Assembly: GCA_947627665.1 (NCBI GenBank)
Contig: CANQWX010000011.1
Coordinates: 1-53,881 of the forward strand
Source of the DNA: an uncultured Clostridia bacterium
GTDB taxonomy: Bacteria; Bacillota; Clostridia; Christensenellales; Borkfalkiaceae
DNA: 53,881 bases
Direction of reading: 5' to 3'
Positions 42,468 to 50,889 of the stretch are shown here, piece by piece. Both the position numbers and the translations under genes were made by a program. The notes below the pieces were generated by a model. That model made no database searches. It was given only the letters and a program-made list of their open reading frames with translations, and had not been told where the DNA came from. Numbering within the stretch: the stretch's first letter is position 1; each line of letters starts with the position of its first letter.

Positions 42468-42496
42468 TTGACAAAAGGCGCGGGGCATGCTATAAT
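42468..42496 (+). promoter_or_regulatory. Promoter upstream of trmL
   Basis: TTGACA (42468-42473), 17-base spacer, TATAAT (42491-42496). It reads through a strong hairpin (42528-42561) and a 240-base leader before trmL. Confidence 0.75.
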
Positions 42497-42524
42497 GGTG
42501 GGACCGCAAAAGAGGGGCCGCGGC

Positions 42525-42561
42525 AAAATTAAAACGCCGGGCAAAAGCCCGACGTTTTAAT
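42525..42561. terminator. Terminator of the candidate small RNA / leader hairpin of trmL
   Basis: ATTAAAACG-CGGGC pairs with GCCCG-CGTTTTAAT (one mismatch, loop AAAA). The T-rich tail lies on the minus strand. Confidence 0.75.
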
Positions 42562-42671
42562 GAGAAAAAATATGGGATCGTGTAAGCGTTGGGTCAACCC
42601 CGCGCCTGCCGCAAAGGCACTTGCCGCGCCGCCGCCGCGGGAGAGGGAAAAGCGCTTCTATGCACTTTTCG
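42528..42671 (-). ncRNA. Candidate small RNA between the lipoprotein gene and trmL
   Basis: A consensus minus-strand promoter (42678-42706) should start transcription near 42671. The transcript folds into GAAAAGTGC/GCGCTTTTC at its 5' end, then a CCCGCG/CGCGGG arm holding TGCC-GGCA, and ends in a 15-base-pair terminator hairpin with a T-rich tail (42561 to 42525). Length about 144 bases, no convincing reading frame. I do not see the conserved SRP RNA or tmRNA features. It is antisense to the trmL leader, so it could act on trmL or be an independent RNA. Confidence 0.6.
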
Positions 42672-42677
42672 GCTTTC

Positions 42678-42706
42678 ATTATAAGAAAAGGCAGGGGAAG
42701 TGTCAA
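42678..42706 (-). promoter_or_regulatory. Promoter of the candidate small RNA
   Basis: Minus strand: TTGACA (42706-42701), 17-base spacer, TATAAT (42683-42678). Confidence 0.75.
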
Positions 42707-42799
42707 GCGATTTTTCCGTCATTCCCGCAAAAAAACGCCCTCAAAATATCAAATTCGCAATATGTATGCAAAATTATCCAACAAAATGAGGAAAACGTC

Positions 42800-43291
42800 A
42801 TGTTTCACGTCGTACTGGTAGAGCCTGAGATCCCGCAGAACGCCGGCAACATCGCGCGCACCTGCGCGGCGGCGGGGTGTACGCTGCACCTTGTCAAGCC
42901 TCTCGGCTTTGAATTGTCCGACCGCTACCTCAAGCGGGCGGGGCTTGATTATTGGAAGCTGGTGGACGTGCGCGTGCACGAGGACTTCGGCGGGGCGCTC
43001 TCGGCGCTCGGCGGGGCGAGGTTGCATCTTTTCACGACCAAGGCGCGCAAAACGTATGCCGAGGCAAGTTACGGCGAGGGGGACGCCCTCGTGTTCGGCA
43101 GGGAAACGAGGGGGCTGCCCGAGGAGCTGCTCGTGAGCCGCCCCGAGGCATGCGTGCGCATCCCCATGCTCGAGGGCAGGCGTTCGCTCAATCTCTCCAA
43201 CGCGGTGGCGATCGCGGTGTACGAGGGACTGCGCCAAAACGGTTTTGCGGGACTGCAAACGGAGGGGGAATTGCACCGTCTGAAATGGTAA
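42800..43291 (+). CDS. trmL: tRNA (cytidine(34)-2'-O)-methyltransferase, SPOUT family
   Basis: Protein of 163 residues of the TrmL/YibK family, which methylates the 2'-OH of the wobble base of tRNA-Leu using S-adenosylmethionine. Family features: MFHVVLVEPEIPQNAGNIARTC at the N-terminus, a central FGRETRGLP and the trefoil-knot region RIPMLEGRRSLNLSNAVAIAVYE. The ATG at 42800 follows GAGG; the frame continues 80 codons upstream, but that part is unlike any TrmL. The length is normal. The next gene starts within its stop codon region, so the two are coupled. Confidence 0.93.
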   Translation: MFHVVLVEPEIPQNAGNIARTCAAAGCTLHLVKPLGFELSDRYLKRAGLDYWKLVDVRVHEDFGGALSALGGARLHLFTTKARKTYAEASYGEGDALVFGRETRGLPEELLVSRPEACVRIPMLEGRRSLNLSNAVAIAVYEGLRQNGFAGLQTEGELHRLKW

Positions 43292-44346
43292 AACGCAATA
43301 CGTTCTGCAAAAAAAGCGTGATACGGGCGCTGATATTTGCGCTCTTATATCTGATCTGTGCGCTCCTGTGCTTTCTCTCCTTCCCGCGGCGGACGCTCGC
43401 GCGGTCGGAGGAATACACCGCCGTCTGGTCGGACGGCAGCGTCACGCGGGAGAGCTACGCTTCGGCATATTCCGCGCTTTCGGGCGCTGGGAACGGGTCT
43501 GTCCTGCTTGAGCGGGAAGGTGTGTGCGGCGAGATCGCGGCGGGCGAAGCGTTTGCGGCTTTCCGCACCGTGCTGGAAGAGGGGAGCCTTCCCGAACTGC
43601 TGGCGGCGGATCCCGAAGGGCTTGCCCCGATCGAACGGGCGGCGCTCTACCGCACCTTCGGCAACACCGTTTTCTATTCCGCGGACTATTTCGCCTTTGA
43701 CGGCACGCGCGTCCTTCGCACGGCGCGCAGGACGTTCGGGGAGCTTGTCCTGCTCGACGGGGACCTCCCCGCCGCGGCATTGCGCAATACGGGTGCGAAA
43801 AAACTCGTGCTCCGCGCGGACGCGCGGCTCGCGGCCGCCTCCCTTGCCGGCTCGGCGGTGGAGGAATGCGTGGCATCACCGCCCTACCGTTCTTCGGGCG
43901 GGGCGGTCTATCTCGATACCGCGGGCGGGACGCGCCTCGTGGCGGCATTGCCCCTGATTACGTCGCTTTGCGCCGACGGGTACCGTTTTTGCGACCAAGG
44001 CGCGCTGGCGCCCTGCACGCAGCTCTGTTCGTTGCAGCTTCCCTTTGCGGGCAGCGCGGAGAGCGCTTCGGACGGGCGGCTCGCGTGGGCGTTCGGCGAT
44101 GAATTGCCCGCCAGCCTCAAACGGGTCAAACTGACGGGCGGCACCGTTTCCGCCTTTACGTTTGCCGGCTGCGGGGCGGTGGAGGAGATCGATCTGTGCG
44201 GTATTCCCGCGGAGGACATCGCGCCCGCTGCCTTTGCCCGTTGCACCTCTCTCGTCCGCCTGCATACGAGTGCGGAGTGGGAAACGGACTTTTCCCGCAC
44301 ACGTCTGCCCTGCGGATGTTATCTTTACGAAAGGAGTACGCGATGA
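43285..44346 (+). CDS. Single-pass membrane protein with leucine-rich-repeat-like extracellular part
   Basis: Protein of 353 residues whose ATG overlaps the trmL stop and whose stop overlaps the cls start, so it is translationally coupled on both sides. One membrane segment at about 12-31 (ALIFALLYLICALLCFLSF) follows a basic N-terminus, giving an outside C-terminus. The outer part is rich in Ala, Leu and Gly. It ends in weak LRR_5-like units (FTFAGCGAVEEIDLCGI, AAFARCTSLVRLHTS), like a degenerate version of the surface proteins in this locus. No ribosome site lies at ideal distance. Function unknown; the coupling to cls suggests a membrane-associated role. Confidence 0.65.
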   Translation: MVKRNTFCKKSVIRALIFALLYLICALLCFLSFPRRTLARSEEYTAVWSDGSVTRESYASAYSALSGAGNGSVLLEREGVCGEIAAGEAFAAFRTVLEEGSLPELLAADPEGLAPIERAALYRTFGNTVFYSADYFAFDGTRVLRTARRTFGELVLLDGDLPAAALRNTGAKKLVLRADARLAAASLAGSAVEECVASPPYRSSGGAVYLDTAGGTRLVAALPLITSLCADGYRFCDQGALAPCTQLCSLQLPFAGSAESASDGRLAWAFGDELPASLKRVKLTGGTVSAFTFAGCGAVEEIDLCGIPAEDIAPAAFARCTSLVRLHTSAEWETDFSRTRLPCGCYLYERSTR

Positions 44347-45923
44347 AGAGATACTTCAAGATCATTTTCAGCCGCTTTTTTCTGGTCGCCATGACGATCA
44401 TTCTGACGTTCGCGGTCAACGCGCTCGTCGTGATCCTCGCCGTCTATTTTGCCGAGGAGGCGCTTGCGACCTATTTTCCCGCCGCTTCGCCCTATGTACA
44501 CTTCATCTTCTGGTTCGCGCAGTGGCTCGTCGTGCTGGTCACGGCGCTGAACATCGTCAACCGCGACATGATCCCCGAGGCAAAGATCCCGTGGATCCTG
44601 TGCGTGGTGGTGCTCAACGTGTTCGGCGTGGCGATCTATATCGTGTTTTCGTACAACCGTCCCTCCAAAAAGCAGCGCAAACACTACGCGCTGCTCAACG
44701 AACGCTTCCGCCCGTTCGCCTGCCGCGCCCTCTCCGAGGAGGAGCTGAAAGCGCGCATGGGCAAACAGGCGCCCCTGTCCGAGGCGCTCTTCCATTCCAA
44801 CGCAAACGCCGTGGCATACCCCGGCACCGCCACGGAATATTTCCCCACGGGGGAGAAATTTTTCGAGCGCTTCCTGGGGGATCTGGAGGAGGCGAAGGAG
44901 TTCATCTTTCTCGAATATTTCATCCTCGCGCGCGGTAAGATGTGGTATACGGTGCTCGATCTTCTCAAACAGAAGGTCAAAGAGGGCGTGGAAGTGCGCG
45001 TGATCTACGACGACATCGGCTGTATGGGCAAGGTGCGCGCGGGCTACTATAAAGAACTGCGGAAGGCGGGCATCGCCTGCGTGAAGTTCAACCCGTTCGT
45101 TCCCATCATCAGCAATATCCACAACAACCGTGACCACCGCAAGATCGCCGTGATCGACGGCAAGATCGGCTACACGGGGGGCATCAACCTCGCCGACGAG
45201 TACATCAATGCCGTGCAGCCCTTCGGCAAATGGAAGGACTCCGCGGTGCGGCTCGAGGGAGAGGGCGTAAAGGGGCTTCTTCTGATGTTTCTGCGCCTCT
45301 ACAATCTGCGTGCCAAGGAAGCGGAGGACTTTTCTCCCTACCTTGCCCGCTGCGAGGCGAAGAGCGGGGAGGCGGGGATCGTGCAGCCCTTCGGCGACGG
45401 GCCGCGCCCGCTCTACGGCAGGCATCTTGCGGAGGACGTCTTTATCGACATTCTCGCGCGGTCGGAAAAATATGTGTGGATCATGACGCCCTATCTCATC
45501 ATCGACTACCGCATGCGCGCGGCGATGCTCTCGGCGGCGGCGCGCGGGGTGGACGTGCGCATCATCACGCCGCACGTTCCCGATAAAAAGATCCCGTTTG
45601 CGCTCACCCGCTCCAATTACATGGCGCTCATCAAGGGGGGCGTGAAGATCTACGAGTACACCCCCGGCTTCATTCATTCCAAGTGTTTCCTCTCCGACGA
45701 CGAGATCTCCGTCGTGGGCACCATCAACCTCGATTACCGCTCCCTTCTGCACCACTACGAGGACGCGGTGCTCCTGTACGGGGCGGCGGCAAACGGGACG
45801 CTCAAGGAGGATTTCTTGCAGACGTTTGAAGTTTCGGCGCTACAGACGGAGGAGGACGCCAAGCGGAGCGTGGTTTGGCGGGGGATCTGCGAGATCGCCA
45901 AAGTATTCGCGCCCATGTTCTGA
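44343..45923 (+). CDS. cls: Cardiolipin synthase (phospholipase D family)
   Basis: Protein of 526 residues. Cardiolipin synthase condenses two phosphatidylglycerol molecules into cardiolipin and glycerol at the membrane. Two or three N-terminal membrane segments (about 10-35, 50-70, 80-100) precede two phospholipase D domains with HKD motifs HRKIAVID near residue 265 and HSKCFLSDD near 446, followed by GxINLDxRS-type strands (GGINLADEY, GTINLDYRS). AAAGGAG precedes the ATG at 44343; earlier in-frame codons lie inside the upstream gene. The length is slightly above the usual 480-510. Confidence 0.93.
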   Translation: MKRYFKIIFSRFFLVAMTIILTFAVNALVVILAVYFAEEALATYFPAASPYVHFIFWFAQWLVVLVTALNIVNRDMIPEAKIPWILCVVVLNVFGVAIYIVFSYNRPSKKQRKHYALLNERFRPFACRALSEEELKARMGKQAPLSEALFHSNANAVAYPGTATEYFPTGEKFFERFLGDLEEAKEFIFLEYFILARGKMWYTVLDLLKQKVKEGVEVRVIYDDIGCMGKVRAGYYKELRKAGIACVKFNPFVPIISNIHNNRDHRKIAVIDGKIGYTGGINLADEYINAVQPFGKWKDSAVRLEGEGVKGLLLMFLRLYNLRAKEAEDFSPYLARCEAKSGEAGIVQPFGDGPRPLYGRHLAEDVFIDILARSEKYVWIMTPYLIIDYRMRAAMLSAAARGVDVRIITPHVPDKKIPFALTRSNYMALIKGGVKIYEYTPGFIHSKCFLSDDEISVVGTINLDYRSLLHHYEDAVLLYGAAANGTLKEDFLQTFEVSALQTEEDAKRSVVWRGICEIAKVFAPMF

Positions 45924-45932
45924 GGAGGAGAT

Positions 45933-46181
45933 ATGATCCATTCGTTGAGCGGCGGGGTCATCCGCGACAATTTCAAGCACACGTTCGTCAAAGTGGAGAT
46001 AGACGGCGCGCCCTATTGGTATTTATCGCCCGCTGCGGTCGCGGCGGGAGCGCGCGTCAGCGTGCCGTTCGGCAAGGGCGACCTTCCGCGCGAGGGGATC
46101 GTGCTCGCGGTGGAGGTGACGGACGCCCATTGCGCGCCCGTTCCTATGAACCGCATCCGCGAGATCTACGGCGTTCTTTGA
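45933..46181 (+). CDS. Small protein resembling the PriA N-terminal (3'-DNA-binding) domain
   Basis: Protein of 82 residues starting nine bases after cls, with GAGGAG before the ATG. FVKVEIDGAPYWYLSP followed by AGARVSVPFGKGDLPREGIVLAVE matches the beta-barrel layout of the PriA helicase 3'-end-binding domain (strand, then pGxRVxVPFG, then GxV strand). The helicase itself is absent. It may be a small free-standing barrel of unrelated function, because the similarity is short. No signal peptide. Confidence 0.55.
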   Translation: MIHSLSGGVIRDNFKHTFVKVEIDGAPYWYLSPAAVAAGARVSVPFGKGDLPREGIVLAVEVTDAHCAPVPMNRIREIYGVL

Positions 46182-46188
46182 TCTTCCT

Positions 46189-46220
46189 CCGCCCCCGTCC
46201 CCGCCTCGGGACGGGGGCGG
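46189..46220 (+). terminator. GC-rich hairpin after the cls operon
   Basis: Perfect 13-base stem (46189-46201 with 46208-46220) with a 6-base loop but no T tract. Probably terminates or protects the cls transcript. Confidence 0.55.
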
Positions 46221-46227
46221 AAATCGC

Positions 46228-46256
46228 TTGACATTTTTTTTCGCGCGTGATACGCT
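46228..46256 (+). promoter_or_regulatory. Promoter of the riboswitch-caxA transcript
   Basis: TTGACA (46228-46233), 17-base spacer, TACGCT (46251-46256). Transcription would start at the base of the riboswitch. Confidence 0.7.
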
Positions 46257-46260
46257 TTTT

Positions 46261-46353
46261 TTGCGGAAGGGGAGTAGTCCAAGCGCTGCGGCAACATACC
46301 CCGGGCAAGCCCGTGTCGCAGCGGTTCCCTGTGAATGACAAGACCTTCGGCAA
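46261..46353 (+). promoter_or_regulatory. yybP-ykoY-type manganese riboswitch
   Basis: Closing stem GGAAGG/CCTTCG-like (46265-46270 with 46344-46350). The conserved GGGGAGTAG loop is at about 46269-46277, followed by an arm CGCTGCG/CGCAGCG with a CGGGC-GCCCG cap. The second conserved loop ATGACAAGACC is at 46335-46345. These are the two Mn2+-binding loops of the yybP-ykoY class. It precedes a cation exchanger gene, a common target. No terminator lies between it and the ribosome site, so control may be of translation. Confidence 0.85.
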
Positions 46354-46380
46354 AGCAAAATACATTTTGGAGTATAGGGT

Positions 46381-47448
46381 ATGTTGGCTCTGCAAATTTT
46401 CTTACTTGTACTCGGGTTCGCCCTCCTCGTGAAGGGCGCCGATTGGTTTGTGGACGGCAGCGCGGGCATCGCCGCAAAGTGCAAGATCCCGACGCTCGTC
46501 ATCGGTCTTACGGTCGTCGCCTTCGGCACGAGCGCGCCCGAACTGTGCGTATCGGTCACGTCCGCCATCCAGAAGTCCACCGACATCTCCATCGGCAACG
46601 TCGTTGGGAGCAATATCTGCAACATTCTGCTCATTTTGGGGCTATCCGCGCTCTTCCACAACCTTCCCGTGCAGAAAAATTCCCTTTGGCTCGATCTGCC
46701 CGTGCTGCTCCTTTCGAGCGCGCTCCTCATCGGGCTTGGGATATGGGGAAACGCCCTGCAATGGTGGGACGGCCTCATTTTTCTTGCCGTCATGGCCGTC
46801 TACATGTTTATTCTCGTGCGGGGCGCGCTCAAAGAACAGAAGAAGGCGAAGGAATTGGAAAAGAGCGTCCCGCAGGGCGAGATCGCGTCCAAAGAGGGAA
46901 AAAAGCCCAAGGGCAAGATCGGGCAGTGGTTCGACAAGATGGAGCAAAAGCTCTGGTTCTTGATCGTCCTTGCCGTGGTCGGGCTTGGCATGGTGGTGGG
47001 CGGCGGCACCCTTCTCGTGGACGCCGCGAAATATATTGCAAATCATTTTCGTGTTCCCGAACGCATCATTGGGCTTACCGTGGTCGCCATCGGCACCTCT
47101 TTGCCCGAGCTTGTCACCTCCGTGGTGGCGGCGGTCAAGGGGGAAACGGACATCGCCGTCGGCAACGTCATCGGGTCCAACATCTTCAACATCCTGCTCG
47201 TGGCGGGAGCGGCTTCTCTTTTCTGCCCCCTGACGTTTACGTCGGCGGGCGCGGCGAGCAACCTCATCGACGCCTGCGTGGCGCTCGGCGCGGCGGTCCT
47301 TTTGTACGGGCTTGCCCTATTCAAAGGGCACAAGCTCGGGAAACTCGCGGGCGCGCTGATGCTCGCCTGCTTTATCGGCTACTACGTCTATCTGTTTTTA
47401 GTGCCCGCGACCGAGGTATCTCTTGAAGCACTTGTTTTCCTGTCTTAA
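46381..47448 (+). CDS. Calcium/sodium antiporter, CaCA superfamily (CaxA/YrbG-like)
   Basis: Protein of 355 residues with about ten membrane segments. The two alpha repeats of the CaCA superfamily are clear: GTSAPELCVSVTSA...GNVVGSN in the first half and GTSLPELVTSVVAA...GNVIGSN in the second, each supplying the acidic residue that binds the cation. A basic soluble loop (about 145-190) separates the halves. It exchanges Na+ or H+ for Ca2+ or Mn2+; the manganese riboswitch just upstream argues for Mn2+ export. Its end overlaps the start of the ABC gene by 26 bases. Confidence 0.9.
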   Translation: MLALQIFLLVLGFALLVKGADWFVDGSAGIAAKCKIPTLVIGLTVVAFGTSAPELCVSVTSAIQKSTDISIGNVVGSNICNILLILGLSALFHNLPVQKNSLWLDLPVLLLSSALLIGLGIWGNALQWWDGLIFLAVMAVYMFILVRGALKEQKKAKELEKSVPQGEIASKEGKKPKGKIGQWFDKMEQKLWFLIVLAVVGLGMVVGGGTLLVDAAKYIANHFRVPERIIGLTVVAIGTSLPELVTSVVAAVKGETDIAVGNVIGSNIFNILLVAGAASLFCPLTFTSAGAASNLIDACVALGAAVLLYGLALFKGHKLGKLAGALMLACFIGYYVYLFLVPATEVSLEALVFLS

Positions 47449-49132
47449 AGCGTATCGGAAGGAGGCGATCCTCTCGCCTCTTTTTAAGCTGCTCGAGGCC
47501 TGTATGGAACTCACCGTTCCCCTTGTCGTGGCGGCGATCATCAATACGGGCGTTGCGGGCGGCGACCGGAGATATATCGTTTTCGCATGCCTTGTGCTCG
47601 TCGCCTTCGGGGCGCTCGGGCTTTTATTTGCGCTCACGGCGCAATATTTTGCCGCAAAGGCGGCGGTCGGAACGGCGGCGGAACTGCGTTCCCGCCTCTT
47701 CCACAAATTGCAGTCCTTTTCCTTTGCGCAGATCGACGAGATGGGCACTGCCCGCATGATCACGCGCATGACGAGCGACGTCAACCAGGTGCAGACGGGG
47801 GTCAATATGACGCTCCGTCTGTTTTTGCGCTCCCCGTTTATCGTGTTCGGCGCCACGGCGATGGCGTTTGTCGTGGACGGGCGGGCAGGGCTGGTGTTTG
47901 CGGGGCTTGTTCCCCTGCTGGCGTTTGCGGTGTATGCCGTGATGGGGGTGTGCCTGCCTCTTTTTAAGCGGGTGCAGGAGAGGCTCGAAAAGGTGTATCT
48001 GTCCACCCGCGAAAATCTCGCGGGCGTGCGGGTCATCCGCGCCTTTTCCCTCGAAGAGAGCGAACGGCGGGAATTCGAACGTCGGGAGGCGGCGCTCAAA
48101 CGCTCGCAAAAACTTGCGGGGGCGGTCGCCGCGCTCTCGAACCCGATCACCTATGCGCTCGTCAACATCGCGCTCATCGTCCTGCTGTATGTGGGCGCGG
48201 TCCGCGTGGACGGCGGGCAGCTCGCACAGGGCGACGTCGTGGCGCTCTACGGCTATCTTGCGCAGATTTTGGTGGAGCTTGTCAAACTTGCCAACCTCAT
48301 CGTGACCATCGCCAAGGCGATCTCCTGCCAGAAGCGGATCGGCGCGGTGCTGGACGAAGAGGGGGAACCCCGCGCGCTCTCTATAAGGACCGCCCCGCCG
48401 CAAAACGCCCCCGCCGTGCGCTTTGAGAACGTTTCCTTTTCCTATGCGGGCGGCGGAAAAGCGCTGGACGGCATCGGGTTCACCGTGCAAAAAGGGGAAA
48501 CGGTCGGCATTTTGGGCGGCACGGGCGCGGGAAAGAGCACGCTTGTCGAACTCATTCCCCGCTTTTACGAGAGCAGCGGGGGAGAGGTCATGCTCGGCGG
48601 CGAAAACGTCAAGGCGATCCCCGCGGAGGAGCTTCGCAGGCGGGTCGGCTTTGTGCCGCAAAAGGCGGTCCTGTTCCAGGGGACCCTGCGCTCCAATCTC
48701 CTCTGGGGCAAGAAGGACGCGACCGAGGAGCAGCTCCTGCGCGCCGTGAAACTGGCGCAGGCGGAGGACATCGTCGCCGCCAAGGGAGGGCTGGACGCCG
48801 CGGTCGCACAGGAGGGGAAGGACTTCTCGGGCGGACAGCGGCAGCGCCTCACCATCGCCCGCGCCCTCGTGGGGGACCCCGAGATCCTCATCTTGGACGA
48901 TTCCTCGTCCGCGCTCGATTACGCCACGGACAAGGCGCTCCGCCATGCGCTCGGAACGCTCGGCTGCACGGTGTTTCTCGTATCCCAGCGCGCGTCTTCT
49001 CTCATGCACGCCGATCGGATCCTCGTGCTCGACGAGGGCAGGCTGGTGGGGCAGGGCACCCACGCGGAACTGCTCCAAACCTGCGAAGTGTACCGCGAAA
49101 TTTACCGTTCGCAGGTGAGGGAGGACGCATGA
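47423..49132 (+). CDS. ABC exporter half-transporter with degenerate ATP site
   Basis: Protein of 569 residues: six-helix exporter domain (1-320) plus a nucleotide-binding domain. Walker A is GGTGAGKST (365-373) and the signature FSGGQRQR. In Walker B the catalytic Glu is replaced by Asp493 (LILDDSSSALD) and the switch His by Gln (FLVSQRASS). This is the usual pattern of the degenerate subunit in heterodimeric exporters such as BmrC/LmrC or TM287. The start is TTG at 47423 with GAGG upstream, overlapping the exchanger gene by 26 bases; the next ATG would cut into the first helix. It overlaps its partner gene by four bases. Confidence 0.93.
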   Translation: MKHLFSCLKAYRKEAILSPLFKLLEACMELTVPLVVAAIINTGVAGGDRRYIVFACLVLVAFGALGLLFALTAQYFAAKAAVGTAAELRSRLFHKLQSFSFAQIDEMGTARMITRMTSDVNQVQTGVNMTLRLFLRSPFIVFGATAMAFVVDGRAGLVFAGLVPLLAFAVYAVMGVCLPLFKRVQERLEKVYLSTRENLAGVRVIRAFSLEESERREFERREAALKRSQKLAGAVAALSNPITYALVNIALIVLLYVGAVRVDGGQLAQGDVVALYGYLAQILVELVKLANLIVTIAKAISCQKRIGAVLDEEGEPRALSIRTAPPQNAPAVRFENVSFSYAGGGKALDGIGFTVQKGETVGILGGTGAGKSTLVELIPRFYESSGGEVMLGGENVKAIPAEELRRRVGFVPQKAVLFQGTLRSNLLWGKKDATEEQLLRAVKLAQAEDIVAAKGGLDAAVAQEGKDFSGGQRQRLTIARALVGDPEILILDDSSSALDYATDKALRHALGTLGCTVFLVSQRASSLMHADRILVLDEGRLVGQGTHAELLQTCEVYREIYRSQVREDA

Positions 49133-50889
49133 AACGGGCGGCGAAAAAGAGCGCGGGCGTTTTCCGCGGCATACTGCGCTATCTCAAACCGTACGGGGCG
49201 CTGCTAACGCTCGCCCTTCTCCTTGCGCTCGTCAACGTGGCGGCAACGCTCGCCGTGCCCTACCTGGCGGGACTTGGCATAGACTGCATCCTCGGCGCGG
49301 GAGAGGTGGCATTTGCCCGCCTGTACCGCATTTTCTTTGCGATCGGCGGGTGTATCGCGGTCACGGCGGTCTCCCAGTGGCTTTTGAGCGTCGCGGGCGA
49401 CCGCGTTTCCTACCACGTTCTGGCGGACATCCGCACGGACGCCTTCCGCAAGATCCAGATCTTGCCGTTGAAGTACCTCGACGGCAGGGCTTACGGCGAA
49501 ACGGCGAGCGTCGTCATCTCGGACGCGGAACAATTCTCCGACGGGCTGCTGCTCGGCTTCCGCCAACTGTTCACGGGCGCCGCCACCATCCCGGGGGTGC
49601 TTGTCATTTTGTTCGTGTTGCGCTGGGAGGTCGCGCTCGTCGTCCTTTTGGTCACGCCGCTCTCCCTTCTCACCGCAAGGTTCATCTCCACGCACACCTA
49701 TTCCATGTTCAAAGAGCAGAGCGAAGTGCGCGCCGAGCAGACGGCGTTCGTGGACGAGATGATCGGCAACCTCAAGATCGTCAAGGCGTTCTGCCACGAG
49801 AAGGAAAACGAGGAAAAATTTGAAGAGATCAACGCCCGTTACCGCAAATGCGGCTTAAAGGCGGTGTTCTTCTCCTCCACGACAAATCCGGCGACCCGTT
49901 TCATCAACGCCGCGGTATACGCCCTTGTCGCTCTCGTGGGGGCGCTGCTCGTCATCGGCACGGCGGGCACGGCGGCCGCGTTCACGGTGGGAAATCTCAC
50001 CTCCGTTCTGAATTATTCCACCCAATATACCAAACCGTTCAACGAAATTTCCGAAGTCGTCACCGAATTCCAGAACGCTTTGGCATGCGCGGCGCGGCTG
50101 TTCGCGCTCATCGGGGAAGAACCCGAGCCTTCCGATGCGGGCAACGAAATTTTGGGCAGGGCGAAGGGGGAAGTGAAGCTCGAAAAGGTGGATTTTTCTT
50201 ACACGCCCGAACAAAAGCTCATCGAGGATCTGAACGTCTGCGCACCCGCGGGCAAGCGGATCGCCATCGTCGGGCCGACGGGCTGCGGAAAGACCACCCT
50301 CATCAACCTCCTGATGCGCTTTTACGACGTCAACGGCGGCAGCGTTAAAGTGGACGGCAGGGACGTGCGCGCGCTTACGCGGCATTCTCTGCGCGAAAAT
50401 TACGGCATGGTTTTGCAGGACACATGGCTGAAAGAGGCGACCGTGCGCGAAAATCTGCTTATGGGCAACCCCGGCGCGACGGAGGAAGAGATGATCGGGG
50501 CCGCCACGGCGGCGCACGCGCACGCCTTTATCTCGCGTCTGCCCGAAGGCTACGACACGGTCATCGGCGAGGGCGGAAATCTCTCGCAGGGGCAGCGGCA
50601 GCTTCTCTGCATCGCGCGCGTCATGCTCTGCCGCCCGCCCATGCTCATTTTGGACGAGGCGACGAGCAACATCGACACCCGCACCGAGCTGAAAGTGCAG
50701 GACGCCTTCCAAAAACTCATGCAGGGCAGGACGTGCTTTATCGTGGCGCACCGCCTCTCCACCATCCGCAACGCCGACCTCATTCTGGTGATGAAAGCGG
50801 GCAAGATCATCGAGCAAGGCACGCACGAAGAGCTGCTCGCCCGCCGCGGGTTTTATTCTGAGCTGTATAACGCGCAATTTTCGGAGTAA
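49129..50889 (+). CDS. ABC exporter half-transporter, catalytic partner
   Basis: Protein of 586 residues with six membrane helices (about 20-310) and a canonical ATPase domain: GPTGCGKTT, LSQGQRQ, MLILDEATS with the catalytic Glu, and the switch His in IVAHRLST. It pairs with the preceding subunit, whose ATP site is degenerate, to form one heterodimeric exporter. The ATG overlaps the partner's stop. Substrate unknown; drugs, lipids or peptides are typical of this class. Confidence 0.93.
   Translation: MKRAAKKSAGVFRGILRYLKPYGALLTLALLLALVNVAATLAVPYLAGLGIDCILGAGEVAFARLYRIFFAIGGCIAVTAVSQWLLSVAGDRVSYHVLADIRTDAFRKIQILPLKYLDGRAYGETASVVISDAEQFSDGLLLGFRQLFTGAATIPGVLVILFVLRWEVALVVLLVTPLSLLTARFISTHTYSMFKEQSEVRAEQTAFVDEMIGNLKIVKAFCHEKENEEKFEEINARYRKCGLKAVFFSSTTNPATRFINAAVYALVALVGALLVIGTAGTAAAFTVGNLTSVLNYSTQYTKPFNEISEVVTEFQNALACAARLFALIGEEPEPSDAGNEILGRAKGEVKLEKVDFSYTPEQKLIEDLNVCAPAGKRIAIVGPTGCGKTTLINLLMRFYDVNGGSVKVDGRDVRALTRHSLRENYGMVLQDTWLKEATVRENLLMGNPGATEEEMIGAATAAHAHAFISRLPEGYDTVIGEGGNLSQGQRQLLCIARVMLCRPPMLILDEATSNIDTRTELKVQDAFQKLMQGRTCFIVAHRLSTIRNADLILVMKAGKIIEQGTHEELLARRGFYSELYNAQFSE

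Noticed and set aside
42528..42671. SRP (4.5S/scRNA) or tmRNA gene
   Set aside because: The conserved SRP domain IV tetraloop and internal-loop sequence and any tRNA-like ends are absent.
42560..42799. An 80-codon N-terminal extension of trmL
   Set aside because: The extension is unlike any TrmL, overlaps the candidate antisense RNA and hairpin, and a GAGG-preceded ATG at 42800 matches the family N-terminus.
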